From Fusobacterium varium (GTDB taxonomy: Bacteria > Fusobacteriota > Fusobacteriia > Fusobacteriales > Fusobacteriaceae), in assembly GCA_002356455.1 (NCBI GenBank), contig AP017968.1, forward strand, positions 62,001-126,000: a stretch of 64,000 bases of DNA. Reading direction: 5' to 3'. Positions 35,543 to 43,794 of this stretch are shown here, one piece after another; the stretch's first letter is position 1; every line of letters begins with the position of its first letter. Made by a program: the position numbers and the translations under genes. The notes under the pieces were generated by a model. It was not told where the DNA came from, did not search any database, and worked only from the letters and a program-made list of their open reading frames with translations.

Positions 35543-36754
35543 TTGGACAGTTTAAAGGAATTATTTAAAATAGGCTGTGGTCCATCAAGTTCTCATACAA
35601 TGGGACCAGAGAGAGCAGCTAAAAGATTTAAAGCAGAAACAGAAAATGCACATTCATATAAAGTAGAACTTTATGGCAGTCTTGCAGCTACAGGAAAAGG
35701 ACATCTTACAGACTGGATAATAGAAGAAACTCTTAAACCTAAAAAAACAGAGATAATCTGGATGCCTGAATTTATTCATGAATATCATACTAATGGAATG
35801 AAGTTTGAAGCTCTTGATGAAAATGGAAATTTAATTAAAGACTGGCTTGTTTTTTCGGTAGGCGGAGGAGCAATAAAAGAGCTTTCTGATAAAAGAAATG
35901 GTGCAGGGCAGTGTTACAATCTTTCTAAAATGAATGATATTATAAAATGGTGTAAAGAAAATAATAAAGAGCTTTGGGAATATGTAGAACATTGTGAAGG
36001 AAAAGATATATGGAATCATTTAAAAGATATTCTTGATACTATGAATGCTGCTGTAAGCAGAGGCATTAAGAAAGATGGTATTCTTCCAGGAAAATTGAGA
36101 TATCCAAGAAAAGCTAAAGAAATATATGATAAAATAGATAAAAAGAAAAACTATCTTGTAATAACTAAAAAAATATTTGCCTATGCCTTAGCTGTGTCTG
36201 AAGAAAACAGCAGTGCAGGAACTATTGTTACAGCTCCAACATGTGGAGCAGCAGGAGTTATTCCAGGATTACTAAGAGCATTGATAGAGGAATATGAGCT
36301 GGATGAAACTACATCACTTAGAGCATTAGCAGTAGCAGGTTTGATAGGAAATCTTATTAAAGAAAATGCAACTATATCAGGGGCAGAAGCAGGATGTCAG
36401 GCAGAAATAGGATCAGCTTGCTCTATGGCAGCAGGAATGGCGGTATATATTCTTGGAGGAACTATTGACCAAATAGAGTATGCTGCAGAAATGGGAATGG
36501 AACATCATCTGGGAATGACTTGTGACCCCGTTGGTGGATATGTGCAGATACCATGTATAGAGAGAAATGCAATAGTAGCAGTAAGAGCTTTAAATACAGC
36601 AGATTATGCACTTTCAACAAATGGAGAACATACTATAAGTTTTGATCAGGTAGTTATAACTATGAAAGAAACAGGAAGTGATATGTGTTCTTCATATAAA
36701 GAAACTTCTACTGGTGGTTTGGCAAAGTATTATGATAAATTTTTAAAAGATTAA
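35543..36754 (+). CDS. sdaA: L-serine ammonia-lyase, iron-sulfur type, single chain
   Basis: A 403-residue enzyme in beta-alpha order. The N-terminal block is GCGPSSSHTMGPERAA, and the C-terminal catalytic domain has APTCGAAGVIPG, GCQAEIGSACSMAAG and CDPVGGYVQIPCIERN. The Cys residues fit ligands of the [4Fe-4S] cluster. It converts L-serine to pyruvate and ammonia, an energy route in amino-acid fermenters. It starts with TTG, with CGGAGGG 8 nt upstream. It is coupled to the EIIC gene and followed by a terminator. Action on a related hydroxy amino acid cannot be ruled out. Confidence 0.9.
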   Translation: MDSLKELFKIGCGPSSSHTMGPERAAKRFKAETENAHSYKVELYGSLAATGKGHLTDWIIEETLKPKKTEIIWMPEFIHEYHTNGMKFEALDENGNLIKDWLVFSVGGGAIKELSDKRNGAGQCYNLSKMNDIIKWCKENNKELWEYVEHCEGKDIWNHLKDILDTMNAAVSRGIKKDGILPGKLRYPRKAKEIYDKIDKKKNYLVITKKIFAYALAVSEENSSAGTIVTAPTCGAAGVIPGLLRALIEEYELDETTSLRALAVAGLIGNLIKENATISGAEAGCQAEIGSACSMAAGMAVYILGGTIDQIEYAAEMGMEHHLGMTCDPVGGYVQIPCIERNAIVAVRALNTADYALSTNGEHTISFDQVVITMKETGSDMCSSYKETSTGGLAKYYDKFLKD

Positions 36755-36786
36755 TAAGTCAACCCTTTAATTTAATATATATTTTA

Positions 36787-36816
36787 GAAAATCCTCTGAA
36801 TTATCAGGGGATTTTT
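36787..36816 (+). terminator. Rho-independent terminator
   Basis: AAAATCCTCTGA pairs with TCAGGGGATTTT (one wobble) around a short loop and ends in a T-run, after the serine ammonia-lyase gene. Confidence 0.82.
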
Positions 36817-37243
36817 ACTTTAAATTATTCCAATTTATATCAGTTAATTTTTGAAATGCAGGTATAGGCATAGGTTTATAAAAAAAATATTTTTGTGTCA
36901 AATTGCAATTTATTTTTTTGGGAAATTTAACTTTATTATAATATTTTTTAATGCAGCAAATATATTACCAGAAATTCTTCAGTTATTTTCTTTTTCTTTA
37001 GTATCTGGTTCGAGAAGTTATTGTATTGATGATTATAAAATTTTATGATTGTTATAATTGTATATTGTATACTATTTTTACAGTTTTTAAAAAAAATATG
37101 TGAAATAAAAATATTTTAAAGAGAATAATCAGAAAATAAAATAAAAACTTATATATAGAAAAGTATAAAAAATAGTGTTATAATGAAAAAAAGAATAAAT
37201 ATATAATTTAAAAATATTCTATATATAAATATCAAAATATGAA

Positions 37244-37268
37244 GGGAGTAATATGATCTAGAGATCAT
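37244..37268 (+). promoter_or_regulatory. Leader hairpin with two-codon upstream frame before the diguanylate cyclase
   Basis: A good SD (GGGAG, 37244-37248) is followed 5 nt later by ATG-ATC-TAG, a start, one codon and a stop, in the same frame as the cyclase. ATGATCT-AG-AGATCAT (37253-37268) is a perfect 7-bp stem. The cyclase ATG at 37280 has no SD of its own. This layout suggests translational control, reinitiation, or an SD brought closer by the hairpin. Confidence 0.45.
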
Positions 37269-37279
37269 AATAAATTACT

Positions 37280-38620
37280 ATGAAATATGATGAGTTAAGG
37301 GCTATTATTTTAAATGAAAGTGAAAATGTCATTTATATCTCAGATCTATTTACTTATGAGCTTATATATATGAATAGATATGGATTGAGTACTATAGGAG
37401 CAGATAATTTAGAGGAAGTAGTAGGCAAAAAATGTTATAAATTACTTCAATCTAAAGATGTCCCTTGTGAATTTTGCACAAATAATTTACTACAAAAAGA
37501 TAGTTTTTATACTTGGAAGCATTATAATAACAAATTAGATGAATATTTTATTATAAGTGATAAATTAATTGAACTGGAAGGAAGAAAACTTCGTTTAGAA
37601 ATAGCAATCAATATTACTAAAAATGAAATAGAAAAACAAAAATTAAAATTTGAATTATCTAAGGAACAAACTTTAGTTAAGTGTGTACAGACATTAGCTG
37701 AATATAATGATATAGAAATAGCTATAAATAAGCTATTAAATATAATTGCTGAATTTTATAAAGGAGAACGAGCATATATATTTGAAATAGACCATATTCA
37801 ACAAATTATTTCTAATACCTATGAGTGGTGTACAAAGGGTATCAGTACAGAGATAAATAATCTTCAAAATATACCATTATGTTCAATAGAAAACTGGATG
37901 AGAGAATTTAAAATAAAAGGAGGATTTTATTTAACATCTGTTGGAAAAACGGTGGAAAAAGAAAGTTTGGAATATGAAATATTAGTTAATCAAGGAATAG
38001 AAAGTCTTGTAGCAGCTCCTTTGATAGAAAATAATGAAATAGTTGGATTTATAGGAGTAGATAATCCTTTTGCTAATATGAATGATTTAACTTTATTAAA
38101 ATCAGTAACTTTTTTTGTTGTAGATGATATACGCAAACGTAAACTTATGACCAGATTAGAAGAAATGAGTTTTACAGATATTCTTACTGGTTTAAATAAT
38201 AGAAATAAATATATAAAAACCCTTGAAGAAATTGAAAGAACTCCTCCAAAAGCTTTAGGAATAGTTTATGTTGATTTAAATGGATTAAAAATAATGAATG
38301 ATACTCAAGGGCATACATATGGGGATAAGATGTTGAAGCATATTTCACAAATACTATTGGATATATTTAAGAGTGATGTCTTTCGTATAGGAGGAGATGA
38401 ATTTGTGGTACTTTGCAGAAATATTAAAAAAGATAAATTTGAGTCAAGTATAGTTAATTTTAGGAAAATAATGGAGTTAGATAAGGAAATAAGTGTATCT
38501 ATTGGCAGTGTTTGGAATACAGGTAAAATACTAATAGATGAACAGATTGCTCATGCAGAAAAACTTATGTATATAGAAAAAAAAGAATATCATAAACGTG
38601 TAAAAAACCAGTTAAAATAA
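37280..38620 (+). CDS. Diguanylate cyclase with PAS and GAF sensor domains
   Basis: A 446-residue protein. It has an N-terminal PAS-like domain with a Cys cluster (KKCYKLLQSKDVPCEFC), a GAF domain (~135-285) and a C-terminal GGDEF domain. The active-site loop RIGGDEF is intact (GGDEF at 371-375), so cyclic-di-GMP synthesis is likely. The inhibitory RxxD site upstream of the loop reads FKSD, so product inhibition is probably absent. No membrane helix is seen, so it should be cytoplasmic. It is a single-gene unit; the terminator overlaps its stop codon. Confidence 0.9.
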   Translation: MKYDELRAIILNESENVIYISDLFTYELIYMNRYGLSTIGADNLEEVVGKKCYKLLQSKDVPCEFCTNNLLQKDSFYTWKHYNNKLDEYFIISDKLIELEGRKLRLEIAINITKNEIEKQKLKFELSKEQTLVKCVQTLAEYNDIEIAINKLLNIIAEFYKGERAYIFEIDHIQQIISNTYEWCTKGISTEINNLQNIPLCSIENWMREFKIKGGFYLTSVGKTVEKESLEYEILVNQGIESLVAAPLIENNEIVGFIGVDNPFANMNDLTLLKSVTFFVVDDIRKRKLMTRLEEMSFTDILTGLNNRNKYIKTLEEIERTPPKALGIVYVDLNGLKIMNDTQGHTYGDKMLKHISQILLDIFKSDVFRIGGDEFVVLCRNIKKDKFESSIVNFRKIMELDKEISVSIGSVWNTGKILIDEQIAHAEKLMYIEKKEYHKRVKNQLK

Positions 38621-38630
38621 CTGGTTTTTT
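38602..38630 (+). terminator. Rho-independent terminator overlapping the cyclase stop
   Basis: AAAAAACCAGTTA and TAACTGGTTTTTT form a 13-bp stem with a 3-nt loop. The TAA stop (38618-38620) is within the descending arm. Confidence 0.85.
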
Positions 38631-38713
38631 ATATTGAAATTATTTTAAAAAAAATTATATATCGAATGATGTATGGATTATAAAATAAACTTTCTAAGTT
38701 TTATATATTAATT

Positions 38714-39340
38714 TTAAAATCCTATATTTTTATTAATAATAATAACTTTAATTCTATTTTTTGTAAACTGACCTTCAATAGTAACAAAAGAATTACATAT
38801 TCTTTCAGGATGGCGACAGTCTATACAATATCCAAGTTTTACACAAGGGGTATTCTTCTTGAGCCGCACAGCATCAAGTGGAGCAGCAGTCTGCCTTGCT
38901 CGATGTACAGCATGGTCTAAATCAGGAACTATTTTATTTATTCCAGCAACTATTATTACTTGTTTAGGTCCATAAATAATAGGAGCAACTCTGCTTCCAT
39001 TTCCATCTATATTAAATATTTTACCATCTTCAGTTATTGCATTAGCACTGCTTATAAAAGTATCAGCAGAAAAATTTTTGATATAGATTTCTCTCTTTTC
39101 CTCTTTTGTTAAATTTTCTTTATATTTGTCAAGAAAAAGGAAATTATTATTTCTAAAAAAACTATATAGTCCTGTTTCTTCAAGAGTTATTGAATCACCA
39201 CATCCAACAACTGAATTTTCAGGAATTAATTCTTTTATTAAATTGATTAATTGAGGTATATCTTCAGCAAAATATCCTTTCATATTTCTTTTTTCAAGAT
39301 TAGAAATTATATTATTAAGTACAGTTTGAGAAATATTCAT
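38714..39340 (-). CDS. LUD-domain protein (LutC/DUF162-like)
   Basis: A 208-residue protein with the LUD fold: VVGCGDSITLEETGLYSFF, FISSANAITEDGKIFNIDGNGSRVAPIIYGPKQVI given here in part, and a C-terminal Cys motif (CVKLGYCIDCRHPERIC) that may bind iron-sulfur or zinc. LUD proteins act in lactate utilisation and related oxidation of hydroxy acids. It follows the IclR regulator and the broken MBL gene on the same strand, so it may belong to the sugar-acid regulon. Confidence 0.85.
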   Translation of the reverse strand: MNISQTVLNNIISNLEKRNMKGYFAEDIPQLINLIKELIPENSVVGCGDSITLEETGLYSFFRNNNFLFLDKYKENLTKEEKREIYIKNFSADTFISSANAITEDGKIFNIDGNGSRVAPIIYGPKQVIIVAGINKIVPDLDHAVHRARQTAAPLDAVRLKKNTPCVKLGYCIDCRHPERICNSFVTIEGQFTKNRIKVIIINKNIGF

Positions 39341-39351
39341 AATACCTCCTG

Positions 39352-40084
39352 CTATTTATTCAAAAGTTTTTTTATTTTATAAGTAATATCTCCTTTAATT
39401 ATACCACCATGATAACATATTAGCTGTTGGATATCATACTCTAAAAATTTTCTTATAGAATTTATTGCTTCTTCCATATCCAGAGTATACTGAGGATTAG
39501 CTAAAAAAAGCTTTTCATTTTCTATTACCATAGCATCTCCAGTAATAAGTGTTTTAAACTTTTTAGAATAAATAGAGATATGACCAGGCATATGTCCAGG
39601 AGTAGAAATTATTTTTATTCCACCACACCAATCTATTTCATAATCTCCATCTATTGTAATATCAACAGGAACATATTTTATAGATTTTAGTATATTATGG
39701 AAATAGTCAGCATTTACCTTTTCATTCTCAGAAAGAGTTGTATATATTTTTTCAGCTTGCTCCAGCCTTAAAGATTTTTTTGTCCCTTCAATATTATGGC
39801 TTTTCCAGTAAAGAGGAAACTATCTGTATATGAGGATATTTTTCTTTTATTTCATAAAGAGCACCCATATGATCGTGATCATGGTGGGTTATTATTAATT
39901 TTGTAAGTTTTGAAAAATCGAAATTATTTTTTTGAGCTTCTTTTTTTAAAAGAGAAAGAGAAGCAGGAGTTCCACAATCTATGAGAATATTTTCTTTATC
40001 ACTTTGAATGATAACAGGATGAATGAAACTGTTGTTTCCTGTTCCTGAAATAAAATCAATATTCAAAGATATTAATCTATCCAT
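39352..40084 (-). pseudogene. MBL-fold metallo-hydrolase interrupted by a single frameshift
   Basis: The N-terminal frame (from ATG 40084) encodes ILIDCGTPASLSLL and the zinc motif ITHHDHDHMGAL, then stops at 39794 after SSLLEKP. The remainder continues without a break in a neighbouring frame: NIEGTKKSLRLEQAEKIY, DITIDGDYEIDW, STPGHMPGHISIYS, LITGDAMVIEN and the C-terminal YHGG. Deleting one base near 39795-39800 would restore ~243 residues. The site is not a homopolymer, so sequencing error is less likely but not excluded. It sits 15 bp after the IclR gene and 11 bp before the LUD gene. Confidence 0.82.
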
Positions 40085-40099
40085 ATTTATTCTCCTTTA

Positions 40100-40888
40100 T
40101 TAATTAGAAAGAGTAAGTTGTGTGCTGTCTATATCATGTTCACGGAAGAATGTTTCAATTTTAGTTTTAGTTTCTAAAAGCATTGATTTAATAAGTTCCA
40201 TTTTCTCTTCTGTCATTCTAAATGAAGGAACACTTACACTGATAGCAGCAAGTATGTCATCTCCTTTAAAAAGAGGGACACTGATACAATCAGATTGTTC
40301 GTTTACTTCTCCATTTTCAGTTGCAATCATAGTTTGTTTTACTTCTTTAAGCTGATCTGCAAGTACTTCAAAGTCAGTTATGGTATTGGGAGTATATTTT
40401 TTTAATCCATCTGGGTAGAGTTCTTTTAGTTCTTTGATATTTTTCTGGCAGAGCAGAGCTTTACCTAGAGCAGTACAATAGGCAGGAAGTCTTTTTCCTA
40501 CATATGAAATAATACGAATAGGATCATCAGAATCTACTTTTGCTACATATAATACCTGTCCTCTATCAAATATACCCATTTGGCAGATTTCATTAGTTTT
40601 TTTCACAATATATTTCATCTCTGATTTTATGAATTGAAGAGCATTCATGTTGCTTGTATAAGCTGATCCAACACAAAAAGAACCTATACCTATACTATAC
40701 TTATAAGTATGTACATCTAAAAATATAAATTTACGTTGAGCCATAGTATGAATTAAAGGCAGTATACTGCTTTTAGGTGCATCGATAGCCTCAGCGATTT
40801 CTGTCAAAGTCAGACCTTCTTGATTAGCAGCCAATAATTCAAGTATATTAAGCACACGGGCTGTAGGTCTATGTTCAGTCTTTGCCAT
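40100..40888 (-). CDS. IclR-family transcriptional regulator
   Basis: A 262-residue regulator with a winged helix at residues ~8-65 (VLNILELLAANQEGLTLTEIAEAID) and a GAF-like effector domain (GKRLPAYCTALGKALL and DCISVPLF). IclR/KdgR-type proteins respond to sugar acids and usually repress. An upstream ATG at 40957 is rejected because AGGAGGT lies 9 nt before the ATG at 40888. It is divergent from the sugar-acid operon starting with kdgT, and inverted repeats lie at both promoters. Confidence 0.92.
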   Translation of the reverse strand: MAKTEHRPTARVLNILELLAANQEGLTLTEIAEAIDAPKSSILPLIHTMAQRKFIFLDVHTYKYSIGIGSFCVGSAYTSNMNALQFIKSEMKYIVKKTNEICQMGIFDRGQVLYVAKVDSDDPIRIISYVGKRLPAYCTALGKALLCQKNIKELKELYPDGLKKYTPNTITDFEVLADQLKEVKQTMIATENGEVNEQSDCISVPLFKGDDILAAISVSVPSFRMTEEKMELIKSMLLETKTKIETFFREHDIDSTQLTLSN

Positions 40889-40919
40889 GAAAAGGCACCT
40901 CCTAAATATTAATAATTTG

Positions 40920-40957
40920 ATTATACCAGATTTTAAACAGTTTGTATATACATACAA
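40920..40957 (-). promoter_or_regulatory. iclR promoter overlapped by an inverted repeat
   Basis: On the minus strand a TATAAT (40925-40920) is preceded at 17 bp by TATACA (40948-40943). TTGTAT-ATAC-ATACAA (40942-40957), with perfect 6-bp arms, covers that -35. This is the layout of an autorepressed regulator. The string AGTTTGTATATAC recurs at 41131-41143 beside kdgT. Confidence 0.5.
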
Positions 40958-41071
40958 GACTTAGATATAAAAAAAGTATAATTAATAAAACTGTAAAAAA
41001 AAATTTTTTCTATAAAATCTGCTTAAAAATGGTGATTGAAAATAATGATAAAAATTTTTTAATAGAACATA

Positions 41072-41147
41072 TTGACTTATATATAAAAGAATGCTATTAT
41101 TACTTTATAATAATTCGTATATAAAAACTTAGTTTGTATATACGAAT
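41072..41147 (+). promoter_or_regulatory. kdgT-operon promoter with downstream inverted repeat
   Basis: TTGACT (41072-41077) and TATTAT (41095-41100) are 17 bp apart, so transcription should start near 41107. A perfect 11-bp inverted repeat follows: ATTCGTATATA (41113-41123) and TATATACGAAT (41137-41147), spaced by 13 nt. Its position just after the start suits repression by the divergent IclR protein. Confidence 0.55.
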
Positions 41148-41217
41148 ATAAGTGAAAAAGCTGAGTTGGAAGGCCACCAAATATAGCAAAAAATAAAATG
41201 TCAGGAGGAAAAAAATT

Positions 41218-42195
41218 ATGATTATGAGATTTTTAAAAAGAGTACCTGCTGGTATGATGATTGTTCCTTTACTTATAGGAGCTTTTATGAATACTTTTTT
41301 CCCAGCAGCATTAAAAATAGGGTCATTTACAACAGCAACATTTTCTAGTGCAGGGGCAGCAACAGCTATGGGGATACAATTATTCTGTCTTGGAACTACT
41401 TTACAATTGAGAGATATGCCTAAAGTAGTAAAACGTGGAGGAATTCTTCTTATTTCTAAATTTATAATTGGAGCAGCTATTGGAATAGCAGTTGGAAAGA
41501 TATTTGGTTTTGCAGGGGTATGTGGACTGACAACATTAGCCATCATCAGTGCAGTAACTAATAGTAATGGAAGTGTATATTTAGCTCTTATGAAAACTTA
41601 TGGAGATACTACTGACTGTGCTGCTATGGCTCTTCTGGCTTTAAATGATGGGCCACTTTTTACACTTATAGCTCTTGGAGCCTCAGGACTTGCAAATGTA
41701 CCATTTATGGCACTTGTAGCAACAGTTATACCTATCATAGTTGGTATGATAATTGGAAATCTTGATAAAGAAATGCAGACTTTCCTAGAACCAGCTGGAA
41801 ATATTTTGATTCCATTTGTTGGACTTACTCTTGGAGCAGGGATCAATTTAAGCAATGTGGTAAAAGGTGGAGTTCCAGGAATTATTTTAGGACTTATAAC
41901 AGTATTTGTAGGTGGATGTTTCATAGTTTTCTGTGATAAAATCATAGGAAGAAGACCTGGATATGCAGGTTGGGCAGTTGCAACAACAGCTGGAAATGCA
42001 GTTGCAGTACCAGCAGCAGTAGGGCTTATTGACCCAGCTTGGGCTCCATATGTAGGAGAAGCTACAACTCAGGTAGCAGCATCAGTAGTAGTTACAGCTA
42101 TAATTGTGCCATTGATGACTAACTGGTGGGCAAAAAAATATGGATGTCCGCAATCAGAAGCTTTGGAAGCTGCAAAATTAGAAACAGCAAAATAA
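41218..42195 (+). CDS. kdgT: 2-keto-3-deoxygluconate permease
   Basis: A 325-residue, ~10-helix transporter of the KdgT family, with RVPAGMMIVPLLIGAFMNT at the N-terminus, ISAVTNSNGSVYLALM, ALNDGPLFTLIALG and the GWAVATTAGNAVAVPAA segment. It imports 2-keto-3-deoxygluconate or a close sugar acid with protons. SD AGGAGG is 10 nt before the ATG. It heads an operon with a split UxaA-type dehydratase, a FAH-family enzyme and a DapA-type aldolase, which together fit sugar-acid catabolism. Tryptophan-rich and charged residues close the C-terminus (NWWAKKYG). Confidence 0.92.
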   Translation: MIMRFLKRVPAGMMIVPLLIGAFMNTFFPAALKIGSFTTATFSSAGAATAMGIQLFCLGTTLQLRDMPKVVKRGGILLISKFIIGAAIGIAVGKIFGFAGVCGLTTLAIISAVTNSNGSVYLALMKTYGDTTDCAAMALLALNDGPLFTLIALGASGLANVPFMALVATVIPIIVGMIIGNLDKEMQTFLEPAGNILIPFVGLTLGAGINLSNVVKGGVPGIILGLITVFVGGCFIVFCDKIIGRRPGYAGWAVATTAGNAVAVPAAVGLIDPAWAPYVGEATTQVAASVVVTAIIVPLMTNWWAKKYGCPQSEALEAAKLETAK

Positions 42196-42241
42196 AAACT
42201 TTTAAAATACAGAAATACTAAAATCTTTAAGGAGGAACGTT

Positions 42242-42520
42242 ATGATCAATGCTTTAATAATTGATGTGAAAGACAATGTAGCAGTAGCTATTGAGCAAGT
42301 TGCTAAAGGAACAGAAATAAGCTATAAAGCAGGAGATAAAGTTTTTACACTTACTGCTCTTGGTGATATTCAAATATACCATAAATTTGCTACTAGAGAT
42401 ATAGCTAAAGGAGAACCAGTAGTTAAATATGGAGAGCATATAGGAATTGCAGCTCAGGATATAAAAGCAGGGGCACATGTACATACTCATAATGTAGAAA
42501 GTCATAGAGAGAACTTATAG
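42242..42520 (+). CDS. UxaA-family dehydratase, small (SAF-domain) subunit
   Basis: A 92-residue SAF-domain protein: DNVAVAIEQVAKGTEI, HKFATRDIAKGEPVVKYGEHIG and the C-terminal AHVHTHNVES with its His pair. In one-chain altronate and galactarate dehydratases this is the N-terminal domain; here it is a separate subunit for the next gene (20 bp on). Split forms also include sulfolactate sulfo-lyase (SuyA), so the substrate is not certain, but the neighbours point to a sugar acid. SD AAGGAGGAA precedes the ATG. Confidence 0.88.
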   Translation: MINALIIDVKDNVAVAIEQVAKGTEISYKAGDKVFTLTALGDIQIYHKFATRDIAKGEPVVKYGEHIGIAAQDIKAGAHVHTHNVESHRENL

Positions 42521-42540
42521 GATAAAGGAGGGAATGTAAT

Positions 42541-43701
42541 ATGAATTTTTTAGGATATAGAAGACCAGATGGAAGAGTTGGAGTAAGAAATAAAATATTT
42601 ATTCTGCCAGCAAGTGTTTGTGCATCAGACACTACTAGAATAATAGCTTCTCAAATAGAGGGAGCAGTAACATTTAATAACCAAAATGGATGTTCACAAG
42701 TAGCAGGAGATCAGCAGCTTACTATGGATGTTATGGCTGGAATGGCAGCTAATCCCAATGTATATGGAATAATTGTTGTTTCTCTTGGGTGTGAAAACTG
42801 CCAAATGGATTTAGTTGTAGATGCTATAAGAGAAAGAACTAATAAACCAATGGAAACATTTATTATTCAAGAAAATGGTGGAACAATAACAACAATAGAA
42901 AGAGCAGTTCGTGCAGGAAGAAAAATGGCTCAAGAAGCTTCAAGACTTCAAAGAGAAGAATTTCCAATATCTGAATTGATAGTAGGAACTGAATGTGGAG
43001 GATCAGACCCAACAAGCGGACTTGCTTCAAATGTACTTATTGGAGAATTGAGTGATCGTCTAGTAGCATTAGGAGCAACATCAATTCTTTCTGAAACTAC
43101 AGAATTTATAGGAGCAGAACATATACTTGCAAATCGTGCTAAAACACCAGAAATAAAAGAAAGAATATATGAAATTGTACATAGATACGAAAAAGCACTT
43201 CAATTAGTAGGAGAAGAAGTAAGAGATGGTAATCCGTCACCAGGAAATATAGCTGGAGGAATTACTACTCTTGAGGAAAAATCATTGGGATGTATTCATA
43301 AAGGTGGACATACAGAAGTTACAGCAGTATATGATTATGGAAAACAGGTAGAGGAGAAAGGGCTTGTAATAATGGACACTCCAGGAAATGACCCTTCATC
43401 AGTAGCAGGAATGGTAGCTGGAGGAGCTCAAGTCATTGTATTCTCTACTGGAAGAGGAACTCCTACAGGAAATCCTATTTCACCAGTGATAAAAATTACT
43501 GGAAATAAAATAACATTTGCAAATATGTCAGATAATATAGATATAGATGCAAGTCCAGTTATATATGGACCTCAAACACTTAAAGAACTTGGAGAAGAAT
43601 TTTTACAGGAATTAGTAGAAGTAGCTAATGGAAAACAAACTAAAGCAGAAACTTTAGGGTACACTGAAATGGCTATTGCAAGACTATGTAATTATGTGTA
43701 A
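42541..43701 (+). CDS. UxaA-family dehydratase, large subunit
   Basis: A 386-residue catalytic subunit of the altronate/galactarate dehydratase family. Blocks include GYRRPDGRVGVRNKIFILP, VVSLGCENCQ, LIVGTECGGSDPTSGLASN, ILSETTEFIGAEHIL and FSTGRGTPTGNPISPVIKI. The Cys in SLGCENC and TECGG probably take part in metal binding. It removes water from an aldonic or aldaric acid to give a 2-keto-3-deoxy acid. Together with the small subunit it should make the substrate for the downstream FAH and DapA enzymes. An intra-operon hairpin follows. Confidence 0.9.
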   Translation: MNFLGYRRPDGRVGVRNKIFILPASVCASDTTRIIASQIEGAVTFNNQNGCSQVAGDQQLTMDVMAGMAANPNVYGIIVVSLGCENCQMDLVVDAIRERTNKPMETFIIQENGGTITTIERAVRAGRKMAQEASRLQREEFPISELIVGTECGGSDPTSGLASNVLIGELSDRLVALGATSILSETTEFIGAEHILANRAKTPEIKERIYEIVHRYEKALQLVGEEVRDGNPSPGNIAGGITTLEEKSLGCIHKGGHTEVTAVYDYGKQVEEKGLVIMDTPGNDPSSVAGMVAGGAQVIVFSTGRGTPTGNPISPVIKITGNKITFANMSDNIDIDASPVIYGPQTLKELGEEFLQELVEVANGKQTKAETLGYTEMAIARLCNYV

Positions 43702-43724
43702 AATAAAGATATAAAGATAAGTTT

Positions 43725-43770
43725 AGTAAGCGGAGAAAAAACTGTTTCTCTGCTTACTGATTTTATATAA
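43725..43770 (+). terminator. Intra-operon hairpin after the dehydratase genes
   Basis: AGTAAGCGGAGAAA (43725-43738) pairs with TTTCTCTGCTTACT (43745-43758) with one G-U wobble and a 6-nt loop, followed by GATTTTAT. It may reduce expression of the downstream FAH and aldolase genes, or protect the 3' end of a processed transcript. Confidence 0.6.
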
Positions 43771-43794
43771 GCCTAGATTTCAGAAGGTGATGAA

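Larger units (their letters stand above)
36755..37279. other. Intergenic region: terminator, AT-rich stretch, structured leader
   Basis: The gap holds the terminator at 36787-36816, then ~430 bp of very AT-rich DNA with no supported gene. A 65-codon frame at 36851-37048 is hydrophobic, has no good SD and no recognised domain. The leader of the next gene contains a hairpin at 37253-37268. Confidence 0.4.

Noticed and set aside
36851-37048. 65-codon hydrophobic frame in the gap before the diguanylate cyclase
   Set aside because: No SD, no recognised domain, and AT-rich composition makes such frames likely by chance.
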